Assembly: GCA_039583875.1 (NCBI GenBank)
Contig: CM077151.1
Coordinates: 25,290,208 to 25,354,207, forward strand
Direction of reading: 5' to 3'
Source of the DNA: Platanthera guangdongensis
Taxonomy: Eukaryota; Streptophyta; Magnoliopsida; Asparagales; Orchidaceae
Length of the DNA stretch: 64,000 nt
Both the position numbers and the translations under genes were made by a program. The notes below the pieces were generated by a model. It was not told where the DNA came from, did not search any database, and was given only the letters and a program-made list of their open reading frames with translations. Within the stretch, counting starts at the first letter, position 1. Each line of letters begins with the position of its first letter. Positions 33,100-45,481 of this stretch are shown here, piece by piece.

Positions 33100-33810
33100 C
33101 TTGGTCATCTCCTACTCGCCTCATCTACCAACTCCTACCGGATTTACCTCCAGAGAACTCCTCTCTGAACTGTGAAACATGTTAACTGGGCAAGCACCAT
33201 CGCACGTCATATCCAACAAGACAAGCATGTAGTTCTTCTCGTCCCTTTGATCTTGTTCATTCGGATATTTGGGGTCCTTTTCCTACTAGGTCTATTGGTA
33301 GGGGAAGTTTGTATTTTGTTACTTTTGTTGATGATTTCTCTCGGTTTACTTGGTTGTATCTTTTAAAAAAACGTTCTGATTTTTTTTTTCGTGTTCACTA
33401 CGTTTTACAATGAGATACGTAGACAGTTTGATGTTTCTATTAAGGTACTTCGTGCTGATAATGCTCGAGAATATCTTAGTCAACAATTTTCTGAGTTTTA
33501 TATGCATCGTGGCATAATTCATCAAAATATTTGTCCATACACTTCTTAGCAAAATGATGTTGCTGAACGCAAAAATCATCATCTCCTGGATGTTACTCGC
33601 ATCCTTCACAAATGTGTTCCCTGGTCATATTGGGGTCATGTTGTACTTCACTCTTGTTATTTCATCAACTGTATTCTCTCATCTGTTCTTCAAGACAAAA
33701 ACTCCATCCTACATCCAGGATTCCAACCATTTTCTTTACCTTTCTGTGTTTTTATTGTACAACGTTTGTCCACTCTCCTTCTAATGGTGGTGATTAACAT
33801 TTTCCTCGCT
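33100..33810 (+). pseudogene. Copia integrase, fragmented
   Basis: In changing frames the sequence gives DLVHSDIWGP, YFVTFVDDFSRFTWLYLLK, VLRADNAREYLS and ERKNHHLLDVTRILHK. These are the integrase core segments around the three catalytic acidic residues. Stops lie between most segments, for example in the segment before QNDVAERKN. No single open frame spans the core. Confidence 0.75.
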
Positions 33811-34109
33811 CGGTAAAGTGCATCTTTTTGTATTGCTATCCGACTCAAAAGGGGTATCGGTGCTTTGATCCCCTTCTCAGGAAACAATATGTTTTTATTG
33901 ATGTCATATTCTTTGAAGATATGCTTTATTTTTCTCGAGCTCTTACTCTCTCACCACCTAATGATTCTCCATCTATACACATTATTTTTGCACCTCCAAC
34001 TGAGCCTACTCCTACGCCACTTTCTCCACTTTTTATGTCAGTTCCTCTATCTTCATCTGTGTCTTTTGATTCTTCTCTATCTTTGGAGCCGTTGCTGACA
34101 GTTTCTGAG

Positions 34110-34881
34110 CCAGTAATCTCTTTGATGGATGGATCTATTACAAAAGAAAAGTCGAATCTTGACTTTCCTATTGATTTACGAAGAAATGAAGGTCTTGACC
34201 GAAAAAGGTACTTGGAGTCTTGTCCCTACTCCTTTAGCAGTGGATGTGGTTGGTTGTCGGTGGATCTTTATCATCGAGTTTCATCCTGATGGAACTATTG
34301 ATCGTTATAAGGCGAGGTTGGTTGTCAAAGGTTTCTCAGAAATATAGTGCTAACTTCTCGGACACCTTCTCCCAGTTGCTCGCATTAACACTATTCGTGT
34401 TTTTTTCTCTATGGCTGTTAACAGAGGTTGGGAGATTTCTCAGTTAGATGTAAAAAATGCCTTCTTTTATGGCGATCTGCAAGAGGTGGTATACATGAAG
34501 CAACCTCATGGGTATGTTGCTCAGGGGCAGTCTCAGGTGTGGAGGTTACGGAAGGCAATTTATGTTCTCAAGCAAAGTCCACATGCCTGGTTTGACAAGT
34601 TCAACAAAGTTGCCTTTCTTGTTGACTTTACTCGAAGTTCTATAGATCATTCTTTTTTCATACGCAAGACTACTAAAGGGTTCGTTGTTCTTGTTGTCTA
34701 TGTGGATGATATCCTTTTTACTGGTGATGATAAAGAGGGAATTGATCTAGCGAAGAGACGCCTACGACAACATTTTGTTACAAAGGATATGGATCTCCTA
34801 ATTTCTTTCCGGGAATCGAAATCTCGCGAAAACACAAATCTGTGGTGCTCTCACAACAGAAATACGCGTTGGATCTTCTGA
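34110..34881 (+). pseudogene. Copia reverse transcriptase
   Basis: The N-terminal part reads EKGTWSLVPTPLAVDVVGCR and then RYKARLVVKGFSE in neighbouring frames. The best open piece (34411-34881) holds [40 protein letters not shown] and the polymerase active site VVYVDDILFTGDD, so YVDD is intact. A frameshift near 34795 interrupts the thumb (MDLLISF against the usual LG-L-YFLG). Confidence 0.85.
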
Positions 34882-35640
34882 AAGAAACTGGTCTTCTTGG
34901 GGCAAGACTCGTTCCTTGCCCGATGGTCGTTGGTGATGACAAGAGTTGGACTGAGCATTCGCCTCTCCTTCCCGATAGTACTAAGTATAGACGACTGGTG
35001 GAAAAACTCATCTATCTGACTGTCACTAGACCAGATATTTGCTATGCAGTAGGCAAGGTCAGTCAATTTATGCAAGCCCCCAGAGCGTATCATCTTCGTT
35101 GAGCCTTGAAAATTCTAGAATATGTGAAAGAGTCTCCAGAAAAGGGGTTACTGTTTCAAAAACATAATCATCTGAAGATTGAAGCCTACTCTAATGTCAG
35201 TTATGCTGACAATAAAGAAGATAGAAAGTCTATAACTGGTTTTTGCACTTTTGTGGGAGGAAATCTTGTTAGCGGGAAAAACAAAAACAGTCTGTTGTGT
35301 CTCGGTCAAGTGCAGAAGCTGAGTACAGAAGCATGGTCTCGATCAATTGCGAGTTGAAATGGTTGTGTCTTTATGCTTGATTTAGAAGAGGTATATGATC
35401 ATCACTTACCAATGTTCTATGACAACAAAGTTGTTATATATATATCAAAGAATCTAGTTTTTCATAAAAAGACAACACATTGAAGTTGACTGTCACTTCA
35501 TCAGAGAAGAAATATTGAAGAATCAAATTTGTACACCGTTTGTCACTTCTGACAAAGAACTTGCAGATATATTTACCAAACCAATTTTTGCTTCTCTTTT
35601 AAATGTTTGTGACAAGCTGAGTATGGTTGACATATATGCT
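34842..35640 (+). pseudogene. Copia RNase H
   Basis: It continues RT connection sequence (QQKYALDLLKETGLLG, YRRLVEKLIYLTVTRPDICY), has a stop at 35100, then RNase H with EAYSNVSYADNKEDRKSITG. The remainder to VDIYAPT is broken into several frames, ending just before the 3' LTR. Confidence 0.8.
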
Positions 35641-35656
35641 CCAACTTGAGTTGGAG

Positions 35657-36334
35657 TGTTAGAACTTGTGATATTGGCGATCTGGTGGTCTGGTGGTTTG
35701 GCGGACTGGCGGTCTGGTCTGGCTCTCTGCCTTGTGGTCTGGCGCTCTGCCTTGTGGTCTGGCGGAATGATCGTTGGCGGTTGACAGACTTCTAGCAGAC
35801 TGGTTCGGAAGGTTTGACAACTGTTGTGGCGGTCTGGTCCCAGAAGCGTGGCGGTCTGCGTCTGGCGGACTAGTCTGACAGTCTAGCTGGCATGAGGGTC
35901 ATTGAGACCGTCTCCTTGATAGGACAAGGGAGGCTTGGAGTTCTATCTGCTGTTGCGGGTTGGCGGTCAGGAGGCTGAGACTGCCGCGGATAAAGGAAGC
36001 ATGGTGATATAACCGTTGATGCGGTTTGGCGGTCAGGAGGCTGAGGCCACTGCAGTCTGGCGGTTATAGACGACTAACCGCTTCTGGTGCTTTTGGTGGT
36101 CAGCGACGATCTGAGGAGAGACCGACGGACTCTAGTTAAGGAGCAAATAGCTTGTCTAATCGCTCAGTATTATGCGGTCTGTAAAAAACAGTTCGTCTAG
36201 TCGGTCTGTTGTAATTTAGTCCTACATCGTCTGTTGTAATATCTTTCAATCTCCTCTCTCCTATAAATATGGGGTCATACCCATGTAAATTAACTTTTTG
36301 AAAAATGAAAAATCCAGTTATTTAGATTTTCGCA
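35657..36334 (+). repeat. 3' LTR of plus-strand Copia
   Basis: It starts TGTTAGAACTTG and ends ATTTTCGCA, collinear with 31016-31661. It lacks the TT seen in the first copy's opening and carries extra GGCGGTCTG units, which accounts for most of the 32-bp length difference. Confidence 0.88.
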
Positions 36335-36750
36335 CAGCATGATTATGTAATCGAGATGCAAAAGATAATGAAGGATTGTGAGAAGGGTAAACCCTGCGGA
36401 AGGAGGGGCCGTGAATGACCTTCCATAGAAAAGAACTTGTTCGGGTTAACTGTCATGATTTGACCAAAGGGAGTTTAATCCTTAATTCGATTTTAATTAG
36501 AGAACGTAGTAATTACAAGGAAATGGCAGGAAGCCTAGTCAAGCAACATTTTAGGATCCCTAAGAAAAGATTAAGAAAGAAAATTAACATGTCCTTAATC
36601 CTTGATCTTACCGAATGAATTGGCCAATTCAAAGAAACTGACTAAAAGAAAAGAAATTATATGTATTTGTATACTTGATTCTTTACTTTATCTGTTGTTT
36701 TATTGCCAATTCACGATGAGGATAACATGTTTACATTGTATCATCATTAA
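36335..36750. other. Flank of Copia insertion, no gene seen
   Basis: A plus-strand open stretch near 36415-36618 has no recognisable family. Nothing else was seen. Confidence 0.4.
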
Positions 36751-36767
36751 TCTTATGCATTTCATGT

Positions 36768-36819
<52 letters not shown>

Positions 36820-36985
36820 TTTATGCATTTCATTATTAATCTTATGCATTTCATGTTGATATATATATATATATATAATTTTTTTATGCATTTCATTATT
36901 AATCTTATGCATTTCATGTTGATATATATATATATATATATAATTTTTTTTATGCATTTCATTATTAATCTTATGCATTTCATGT

Positions 36986-37053
<68 letters not shown>
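36751..37053. repeat. Four-unit array with variable TA runs
   Basis: The unit TCTTATGCATTTCATGTTGA + (TA)n + ATTTTTTTATGCATTTCATT starts at 36751, 36840, 36903 and 36969. Only the TA count varies, and the last unit carries a run of about 66 bases. This is a microsatellite whose flanks were themselves duplicated. Confidence 0.9.
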
Positions 37054-37059
<6 letters not shown>

Positions 37060-39100
37060 TCTTGACCAACAATCTAACAGGAGAAGTCCTTCAATAATTG
37101 TGTATAGTACACTAGATAGTTGATCTTGCTTTTCTTATTAACAAGCCATTGTTATTTTCCTCTATTCCCTTCTTGTTGCAGTTCATCCACTGCAATTCTC
37201 TATCTATCTTATGCAAGCTCGCTGTCTCTCCTTTTTCTTCCACTTCCTCCATGTTTCTTTTCATGTTGACGTCATTTATATAGGCCTTCAGGATTTTTGA
37301 ATTTGTTCTTAAATTCCTTTGAATGCTCTGAATGCTACTTCGTATGACTGAATAACTTGGGTAAAATAAAGATTTTAATGGATGTATTTTATACGCAATC
37401 TCAGTTGTGACAAGTTCCAAGAGAGATGACCGTTGGAGGTTTTCTAAAAAACCTGCGCTGATTTTATTATTCAAGGACTTCTCGACGATACTCTTGTGAT
37501 TTCAGCATTGTTTGAAGTTTCCAGAGATGCTTAGAGATTTTGATGCAACTTTGACGAATACGACATTGCTTTAAAGTTCTGACACTGCTTTAAGAAATGC
37601 AACGCTACGTGGAAGATTTCGATGTTGCTCGTATAAATACAGACGAACTCAATGCTACGTAGAGAAATGTACATTTTCAACTAAAATAACTCATATGCAA
37701 TATGGCTGAAGGAATGGACAGATGTGGGAGCCGGCGAAGGAACGCACGGGTCTGGCCTGGAGCAGGCAAAGCAGCCGAAACGAATGGAAGCAGTGTTGGC
37801 TGAAGGAGCGACGGATCCGGGAATCGAGCAGGCGGAGCGGTCCACGAGGAGCGCGATCTGACCGGCGCTGGATCGAGCGAAGAGGACGGTGTTCGACATT
37901 ATCGCGAGCCACAGAGACGAGATGCGATGTCGATGCAAAGGGAGGAGACGAAAGGCGCTGCGCGGTCGATCATCGTTGGAGGGAACACAAAGCAAGCCCG
38001 CACAAAAGTCGACGGAAACGGACGGAACCCAGCGGTAGTTGATGCAAGCGAGACGGCAAGTCAGGCCAATACTACGAAAAAGAGAAAACACTTGAACTAA
38101 TTGAAAATACGAATACAATCATGAGGTATACTCGTGCCCAACTTCTGGAGGTTGGTTCCATCTAGAAGTCCCTATCCCAAGTGAGAGATCCAAAACCCAA
38201 ATGATCAAAAAAAAATGAAAACAAACTCTCCATACACCTCCTTATATAGGGAGGGGCTCACATCTCATTAACCCTAAAGCAACAAATAATCATACAAGAA
38301 ATAATAATAAGTCACGCGCACATGCGTAACAGTAATATCCTAATTAATCACTCTTAAAGTTGTATATCAAATCAAGAGGTGGGTTTTCCAACAATTAGCC
38401 AACTTCAATAGATCCTCATCACTCTAACTTATATATACATATGGGCGACTACTCTTGCGAACAGGCTTCGCCGATCCATGAACGAGTATGATCTTCTCCC
38501 AACTATGATCCTTACACAATAATATCTGAAGCCATTTACTTTATTTCATGCAATTTCAAAGGTAAGATTATAGTAATTTAACCCATCATTTGTTCTAATA
38601 CTGAAATAGGACAAATTAAAATGTCCTGAATATATCCCTTGCAACTCATATGACGACATCAGACATTTCAAACCAATGGACAAGAGCTTGATATCCAACA
38701 TCCTAAACATGCAACCTTGATTTAAAGGAAAATATGTAAAGGTTTTTTATATTGTTAAGGTTTTTGACCACTTAATTGCCTCAACATCTTCGACCAAACA
38801 CCATTAACAATTTTAAGATCCGATGTTATCACCTCCAATCAATTTACACCTTCCCAACAGAAAGCTATTAGTTCTTGCTTCCATTAAGCTGCACAAAAAT
38901 TTACCCATCTCCACACAAACTACCACCGAAACTACCTTTCCTTACTTTATCCCAATAGCCAGTCAACTAATCAATTACCATCCATTTTTTGGAAACCCGA
39001 TCCAAGCTAAACTCAGATCCCCGCCACACCCTCTTTAAGTAACTCTAGCACACCCATTATCACCTAATCAGGCTTGGGATCACAATTTCATGTGTACCAC
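37054..39100. other. Intergenic; GC-rich island, no gene identified
   Basis: Bases 37710-38060 are distinctly GC-rich and open for 145 codons on the minus strand (38118-37681). The product is Ser/Arg/Pro-rich with no recognised motif. Just beyond it, CTCCTTATATAGGGAGGG (about 38240) reads on the minus strand as a TATA box. The arrangement could be an LTR promoter plus leader, but no second LTR or primer binding site was found. The rest is AT-rich without features. Confidence 0.4.
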
Positions 39101-39180
39101 ATCACATTATTCACTACCACATCACATTATTCACTACAACATCACATTATTCACTACAACATCACATTATTCACTACCGC
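39101..39180. repeat. 20-bp tandem repeat, four units
   Basis: ATCACATTATTCACTACMAC repeats at 39101, 39121, 39141 and 39161 with one or two substitutions. Confidence 0.95.
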
Positions 39181-42100
39181 ATTACATGTGTATAACACTT
39201 ATTCATCACATGTAGTTACAGACAACACTACCTAAAAAATTCACAAACAACTCAATCAAAAATAGATTTAACAACAGACCCATAATTTTTTATATCAGGA
39301 AATTGTATTATAATGTGAAATCCGGCGAAACAGAGGATAGAACAAGGCAAGGAAGGAGTGGCAATCAAACTTTGAAGCTGACGGGACCGGAAGATTATGC
39401 GGGCTAATTTGAACAGAACTGGAACTCTAGGATCGCAGTAGTCTATGTTAGAAAAGCTCTTGGTCTAGAGAAAAAAAGAAGAGGAAGTTAGGTCGAAGGA
39501 AAGCCTTGGCGTTACCTGATCTACAGAATGTCGAGGATGGTCAAAGTCGTAAGATGGGATTAAGGAAGTTGGGCCGCAGTGTTCGAGGAAATGCTCTGAG
39601 AAGAGATTTGTCGCAGAGAAAGACGAGAGGAGAATGAAGATGAGCGATGTCATTGATGGTTGACACCCTAATTCCGAGGATGAGGAAGTGGGGTCGCAGT
39701 GTTCGAGTAAATGTTCTGGAAGGAAATTTTTGTAGTGTAGGTCGAGACGACAACAAAAAGGAGCGATGACCTAGCTGAAGTGGCTTTGCACACAGAGAAA
39801 GTCTAGAGAATGAAGAGGAGCAATGCCCTAGAGGGAGTAGGTGTGTGTGGAAATGTATGGTTGTTTATGTGACATTTTACGGTAGGATTTGATGTGTAAT
39901 GATATCGCAGGGATAGTTTTAAAACGGAAATGTTAGCCGAAAATGGTAATATTGCCTTATAATATAGAATATAGTACACACACTATTTATTTATTTACTG
40001 TGGTATATTATGAGCATATTAAATTATGATTAAATTATGATAACAAATTAAGGTCGCTACAATCATCACCTTATTCATTGTCATAATTGTTCAAAGATAT
40101 ATTTAATTTCTTCAATTGTGATGAAGGATCTGCATAGGCGAAGTATTAACTACACAAGGTAATGTGGAAATGGGCTTTAAATAATATATACCATTTAGAT
40201 ATTCAAAGTACTAATAAAACAACAGCTTTATCTGTATTCCATTAATTATCACCTTTTATAGATAATCATTTTGAGTTGATATAGATATATCGCTTTTATG
40301 AACATTGTGATATTTTGAATAACAGGATATTATAAATTTTCAATCATCTTCACTGAGACATAATTACACAAAATGAGTCTAATGTGCTAGTATGTTCCAA
40401 GAAATGTCAGACTAAAAATATAATATAAGATTAATACAAATACTGTTACAACTACTCACTACATGTTCTAATAGATCTTTTTTCTCTAACAACAATTTGT
40501 TGCCATTATCGTTTCGTGAATTAGTTGCAAGTTGCAATTCTGTTCTAATTGTCATGATCAGCCATGTGAAGAAATAGAAATGAAGATAAGGCAACTAAAA
40601 TGTAAATATAAGTCCAAGGATGTATTCATATGGAAAGTATGGTCATATATGTAAGATTTGTGGCTTTGAAGAAGTGGACAACAATCATGCAAAAGAATAA
40701 AATTTTGGCTATAAATCCTATAATTGACACTAAACTTAGGCTATGATCCCACTTGTTGCATAACTAAACCTTATACCAATTGATTAATCATAGTTAAAAA
40801 TAGATGCTCTCATACCAAGGATACCATTTATGCAAACCTAATTGAAAATAGGCACTTAGATACCACTTGATGAAAGTAGTAGCAAAGAGATGTTCTGATA
40901 AACTTAATGAACGCCATGTTGCAATTGGATACTAATTCAATGTAGGCTTAGTTACATGAATCACTGTAGAACAAATAAAGAAAAATCATGCAAAAAAAAT
41001 CATTTAAACACAAATCAATACAACTACTGATGAATAAATGCCAAAAGTAAATTAATTGTGACACAATCCTTAGATGAGCGAAAGAAAAAATACAAACACA
41101 AAAATAATAATATAAAACAAAATGTTTCCTTGGGTTTTGGGGAGTACGGCATTAAATAGAAGTATAGTTTGTAATTTGAAAGTAGACAAGAAATTAAATA
41201 TTGACAAATGTGAACTCTGACACGTGCACCAAAATGCCACAAAGAAACTAAAAACTCCTCAAAGAATACTCCAAAAGAACGTCAAAAGACAACTTCCCAA
41301 ACATCCCACAACAACCAAAATATTGTTGGGCGATCGAGTGGAGAATGAGGGGCGAGAGAAAGTATACAAGTGTAAAGGAGAAGCACCATGAAAGAAAAAA
41401 AAATTGGCACTCGGACAACAGAAAAGGAGGGGAATGAGAATAGTTTTTCCACAACCTGGAAAATTTTCTAACTCACGTAACCATTTTTTTCTTTTGCAAC
41501 ATCAACACACGGAGGTGAAAATGGTTGGAACCAACTCAATAAGAAAAGGCAGTATGTTACAGTCAGGGGGAAAATAGAAAGAGAGCAGCAAGAATTTAGC
41601 ATAAATTGCAACAGGGCATTAAAATAACAGCATGCAAGATTAATAAATTGAACTTTCAGACACAATTAAAGCAATGTCAAGACTTGATTTTTAATGCTTT
41701 TTCTTCTTGTTTTTTTCACATTTTTTCTTTCTTTTTAAAAAAACCACCTATCAAAATCAAGTTATATAGGTGCTACCAAACCCAAAAAGAAAAAAAGTAT
41801 GCTAAACAACAAACCACAGTCGAAGTAAATAACAACTGACTTTAAAAAGTTTTAAAACGTTCTTAAAATTTTCGATACTTTTCAGGTAAGTTCTAAAAGA
41901 AACCAAAGTGGCAAAGTGTTAGTGAAAGATCCAGAAGAAGATGGGGAGACTCATTCGCAAACCCAATAAAGGACACGGTGACTACTGATAAGAAGAATGA
42001 CACTATGTTGCGTAGGAAGTGGAGTTATGTCAGACTGTGGAGGGACGGAAGAAGAAAATCCAAGATGACGGTGAAAGGTAGAGAAAGTGGAAGAACTGGG

Positions 42101-43486
42101 AGATGAAACTCATGGTTCCAAGAAGGGTAGTCGGTGGCTTCAAAGGTAGAAGAAATTTACATTTTTTTCATGGACAGCTTACTAGGGTATTTACTACCCA
42201 CGATTGAAGGTCATGGTAACAAAGTTCAACTGAATAATTCAGGTTGCAAGCTCATATGAAGCAAAGAAGTGAAGCATTTGGCTTCACGTGAAACTACAGA
42301 TTTCTGCCTGTGATTAAAAAAGAGAAATCTCCTTTTTAAATAGAATTGTTACCACTTTTCAAATAACCTCATATTTGTTTTTAGTGGTCAATAGTATGGG
42401 TTAAAACAAAAGGCGAAATGGATTATGAAAGGAAATTTTACTTTTATCTGACCAAATCAATTAATTATGTCTTTTCTAGTTTAAATCAAACTAAACAGCT
42501 AGTTCAATTGAAGAGAGTGCACTACTACAACAACAAAATAAAATACAAGAAAAAAAGTGTGAAACAAAAAGATGCAAGAAAAATGTCCAACATGAACAAT
42601 AAAATGTGAAATATAAACAAAATGTATTCATTCGTGGTCACCTACCTACCTACATCACTAAGAGAGGGAAATAAAGCAAAGGAAGGGAGAAATCACCCCA
42701 AGAATAGTTTAAAGATGACTTTAGTTGATCAGGAAAACAGAAGGAATAAAAATTGTCCACAAAGTAGCCCTTTGTTTAAAGAATCAAAAAAGGAATCAAT
42801 GAAAGAAAAGAAAATTGAGGTTTTATTTGTTATCCATAGACCTTCTATGATTTCTAAACGTTAGGAGATTATTTAGGAGGCCATCAAAGAGAGAAGTTTC
42901 GATTTAGGAGAGGGACCTAAAGGTAAGGAAAGGGCTTGCTTGGGTGTATGCTAGTGGTTGAAGATGAAAAAACAACATTCTTGAATAGAGCTCTTTTCCT
43001 GTGGTTGGAATCGTATATAAAATTGTGTTTTGGGAATTGCTATTTTCAAATGGTAACTATTCAAACGGTCAAAAATAGTGTGTTTTCTAAAAAATGCAAT
43101 GGAGATAAAACACCCAAATAAACAGAACCTAAAACACTATTTTGAAATTGAATTTTTTCTAATCATCAGGAATAATTCATTGTCAGTGACTTCTACAATT
43201 AAGAATTAGTTTCAGTATTTGAATTTAATATAACAAACTTTTATTTTTAACACAAGATTATATTGTTTCTTTTTTTTTCGCTTATTTAAACGACCAATAA
43301 AATAACTTGCAATATGTTGAATGTAATATATTATAGACCAAGTAAATTTCTCCAGGTCCTTTCCTTATAGCCGTCATTCTTAAGAATTCTTCCTTGTTGG
43401 ATAGATACAAATGATTCTACCAAATCTTGGACTGCTTCTCTCTTCCTTCCCTAGAACCCGTAAGGGGTGGTGAAAATAATGCAAGA
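39181..43486. other. Long intergenic stretch, nothing recognised
   Basis: AT-rich. At 39560-39610 and 39680-39720 two related segments share GGGYCGCAGTGTTCGAG, suggesting an old local duplication. All open frames are under about 80 codons and lack family motifs. No element ends were found. Confidence 0.5.
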
Positions 43487-44005
43487 TTATTTTCACTTGG
43501 AAAAATTGAGATTAACAATTCAAGAAAGTGGGTTATCGTTAAAGCTTGAAGATTAAGGTCGAGATCATTCAAACTAAAAAATGAAGAGGATGGATGGTTG
43601 CTGTCCAAGATTTGGTAAAATCCAATTCATTAACAACTACCAACTATTATTTGTGTTTTGATAGTAACATTACGTTATTCACACTCTTCCATTCACCATT
43701 AACCTTAACAATCCTCTTTTGTTTTGAACATTATTTTCATTTGGAAAAATTGAGATTGTAGATGTTTCAGTCCAAGGATGTGGATAATCGTTAAAGCTTG
43801 AAGAATAAGGTCAAGATAATTCGAGCCAAAAAATGAGGATGTATATTTTCCAAGTTTCATAAAATCTACCTTATTAATAACTACCAACTAGTATTTGTGT
43901 TTTATCTTGACCCTTTTATGTTATTCACACTATTTCACTCACAGTTGACCATCCTTAACAGTCAGTCCTCTTTGTTTTGAAAACTATTTTCATTTGGGAA
44001 AATTG
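43487..44005. repeat. Imperfect tandem repeat, about 244-252 bp period
   Basis: Units begin TTATTTTCAYTTGGAAAAAT at 43487 and 43731 and CTATTTTCATTTGGGAAAAT at 43983. Units 1 and 2 also share ATCGTTAAAGCTTGAAGA and TAACTACCAACTA. The third is cut after about 25 bases. The array lies in the 3' part of the minus-strand gene region and may be in an intron or 3' flank. Confidence 0.8.
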
Positions 44006-44129
44006 AAAAGAAGCTTGAATTGCTCAATCTAAAGAATAGTTTCCTTGACCAGCTGCTGGATTGAACTTCATTTTTAGGTGAATTAAGTTGAGTGTCTGAA
44101 AGTTGCACAATCTGCTCTTGAATACCCCA

Positions 44130-45481
44130 TTAGCATCCACATTAAATCAGGAAGTCTTGTTTACCTACATGTTTTGGATCAATTTAGTGACAATCCAACC
44201 ATGTTCCATTTTTACCTTGGATATTTTTACTTTAGCAATACAATTATGAACATGTTCTACCATGCTTTGGAACTGCTTTAGTGTTGGTAACATGGGGAAG
44301 CTTATGTAGGTGCATTAGCTCCACATGCCTAAGAAACAATAACACTGTATGTGACTGTCATGACTCAGAACTCAGCCTGACTTGAGTCTGAATGGATACA
44401 TCACACAAATCTTGTAATAATCAGACCAGTCAAATGTCTAATATTCTAGCCATATTCTACGTACATCACTGAAAGTAAATTAAAATTACAAAATATTACG
44501 AGTAATAAAAAAAAGAAACTGCAGAACCTCTTTACACTTCAAGGGTGCGATTCATATACTAGGAGCATCACCTGTATGGTTGTAATCCACATGTTCAAAA
44601 ATGGGCTCTAGTAAATCTTGCATTAGAATGAATTAAAGCTAAAATACTTTTACAGAACACTTCTTCTAAATGTTTGGGCTCATATTTCACGGTTAACTCG
44701 AGTCAATGATAATTCCCCAATATTCTCTTTGCAAAACAACATTATCCTAAGCCCCCAACACCTCTAGTGGCCCATTCTACATATCACAATGTAGTGTGAG
44801 ATTGTGATAATTTAGTTCAAATGCTTAATAAATATTTTATAAAAATATTATGTCGTGATCAATGTTCATTTCAGTTGTTTGATTAAACTTTGCAGCATGC
44901 ATGCATTAAACCCTTTTTAAGTGTGCACTTTGTCAACATAAAATTTCAGAACTCGACAATTTGTTATAGCTAGAAAGCGGATTGTTTTATATGTTACCTA
45001 TTACCAAAACAAACCATATATAAAAGACATGAAACTACTTCGCAAAATTTTATCAGCAGACAATAGAATTAATTATAAAATGTCTAGCCCCCTGATTCTT
45101 ATCCACCCCGACTTCTAGAGTATTATATGTTTAAAAACACCGAAGAACCTCATGTGATTCTAGCATTAGAAAGTTTAAAAGATATATTGCATGAACGACA
45201 AAACTTCATGAAACCAAAACACACATCTAAAATACTTGATTTTGTTAACATTTCAATATTTTAATGAGAACGGGCAAAACAAACAAGACCACATAAATTT
45301 GAATATCATAAACATCTACATCCAGGTTAATGTTGTCCAATGTACACAAGAGATGTGCTAAGTTATATCAATATAAGGATCTCTAGCCTTCTAAAAATAT
45401 AAATATAGACCTGATTAAAATCATATAAACTGAATTAGGCGACAAAAGATTATCAAAAAACATTACATAATTGCCACTCAC
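44130..45481. other. Probable intron or 3' flank of the MERSEP-type gene
   Basis: AT-rich with no convincing exon. The third coding exon of the minus-strand gene ends at 45482 with a good donor, so this region should contain an intron and further exons if the gene is complete. Confidence 0.4.

Larger units (their letters stand above)
31016..36334 (+). mobile_element. Copia LTR retrotransposon, complete structure, decayed coding
   Basis: There are two LTRs (31016-31661 and 35657-36334), a primer binding site, and gag, protease, integrase, RT and RNase H remnants in Copia order. The target duplication is TAGCA (31011-31015) against CAGCA (36335-36339), one mismatch. The coding region has many stops and frameshifts, and the LTRs differ by substitutions and indels including a 13-20 bp length change, so the insertion is not recent. 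Confidence 0.9.

Noticed and set aside
37681..38118. 145-residue minus-strand frame as a gene
   Set aside because: Ser/Arg/Pro-rich without any recognised motif, in an isolated GC-rich island; described as unidentified instead.
38121..38165. Short frame MRYTRAQLLEVGS resembling a YTR-LL start seen in some plant proteins
   Set aside because: It stops after 14 codons and has no neighbouring exon; chance is likely.
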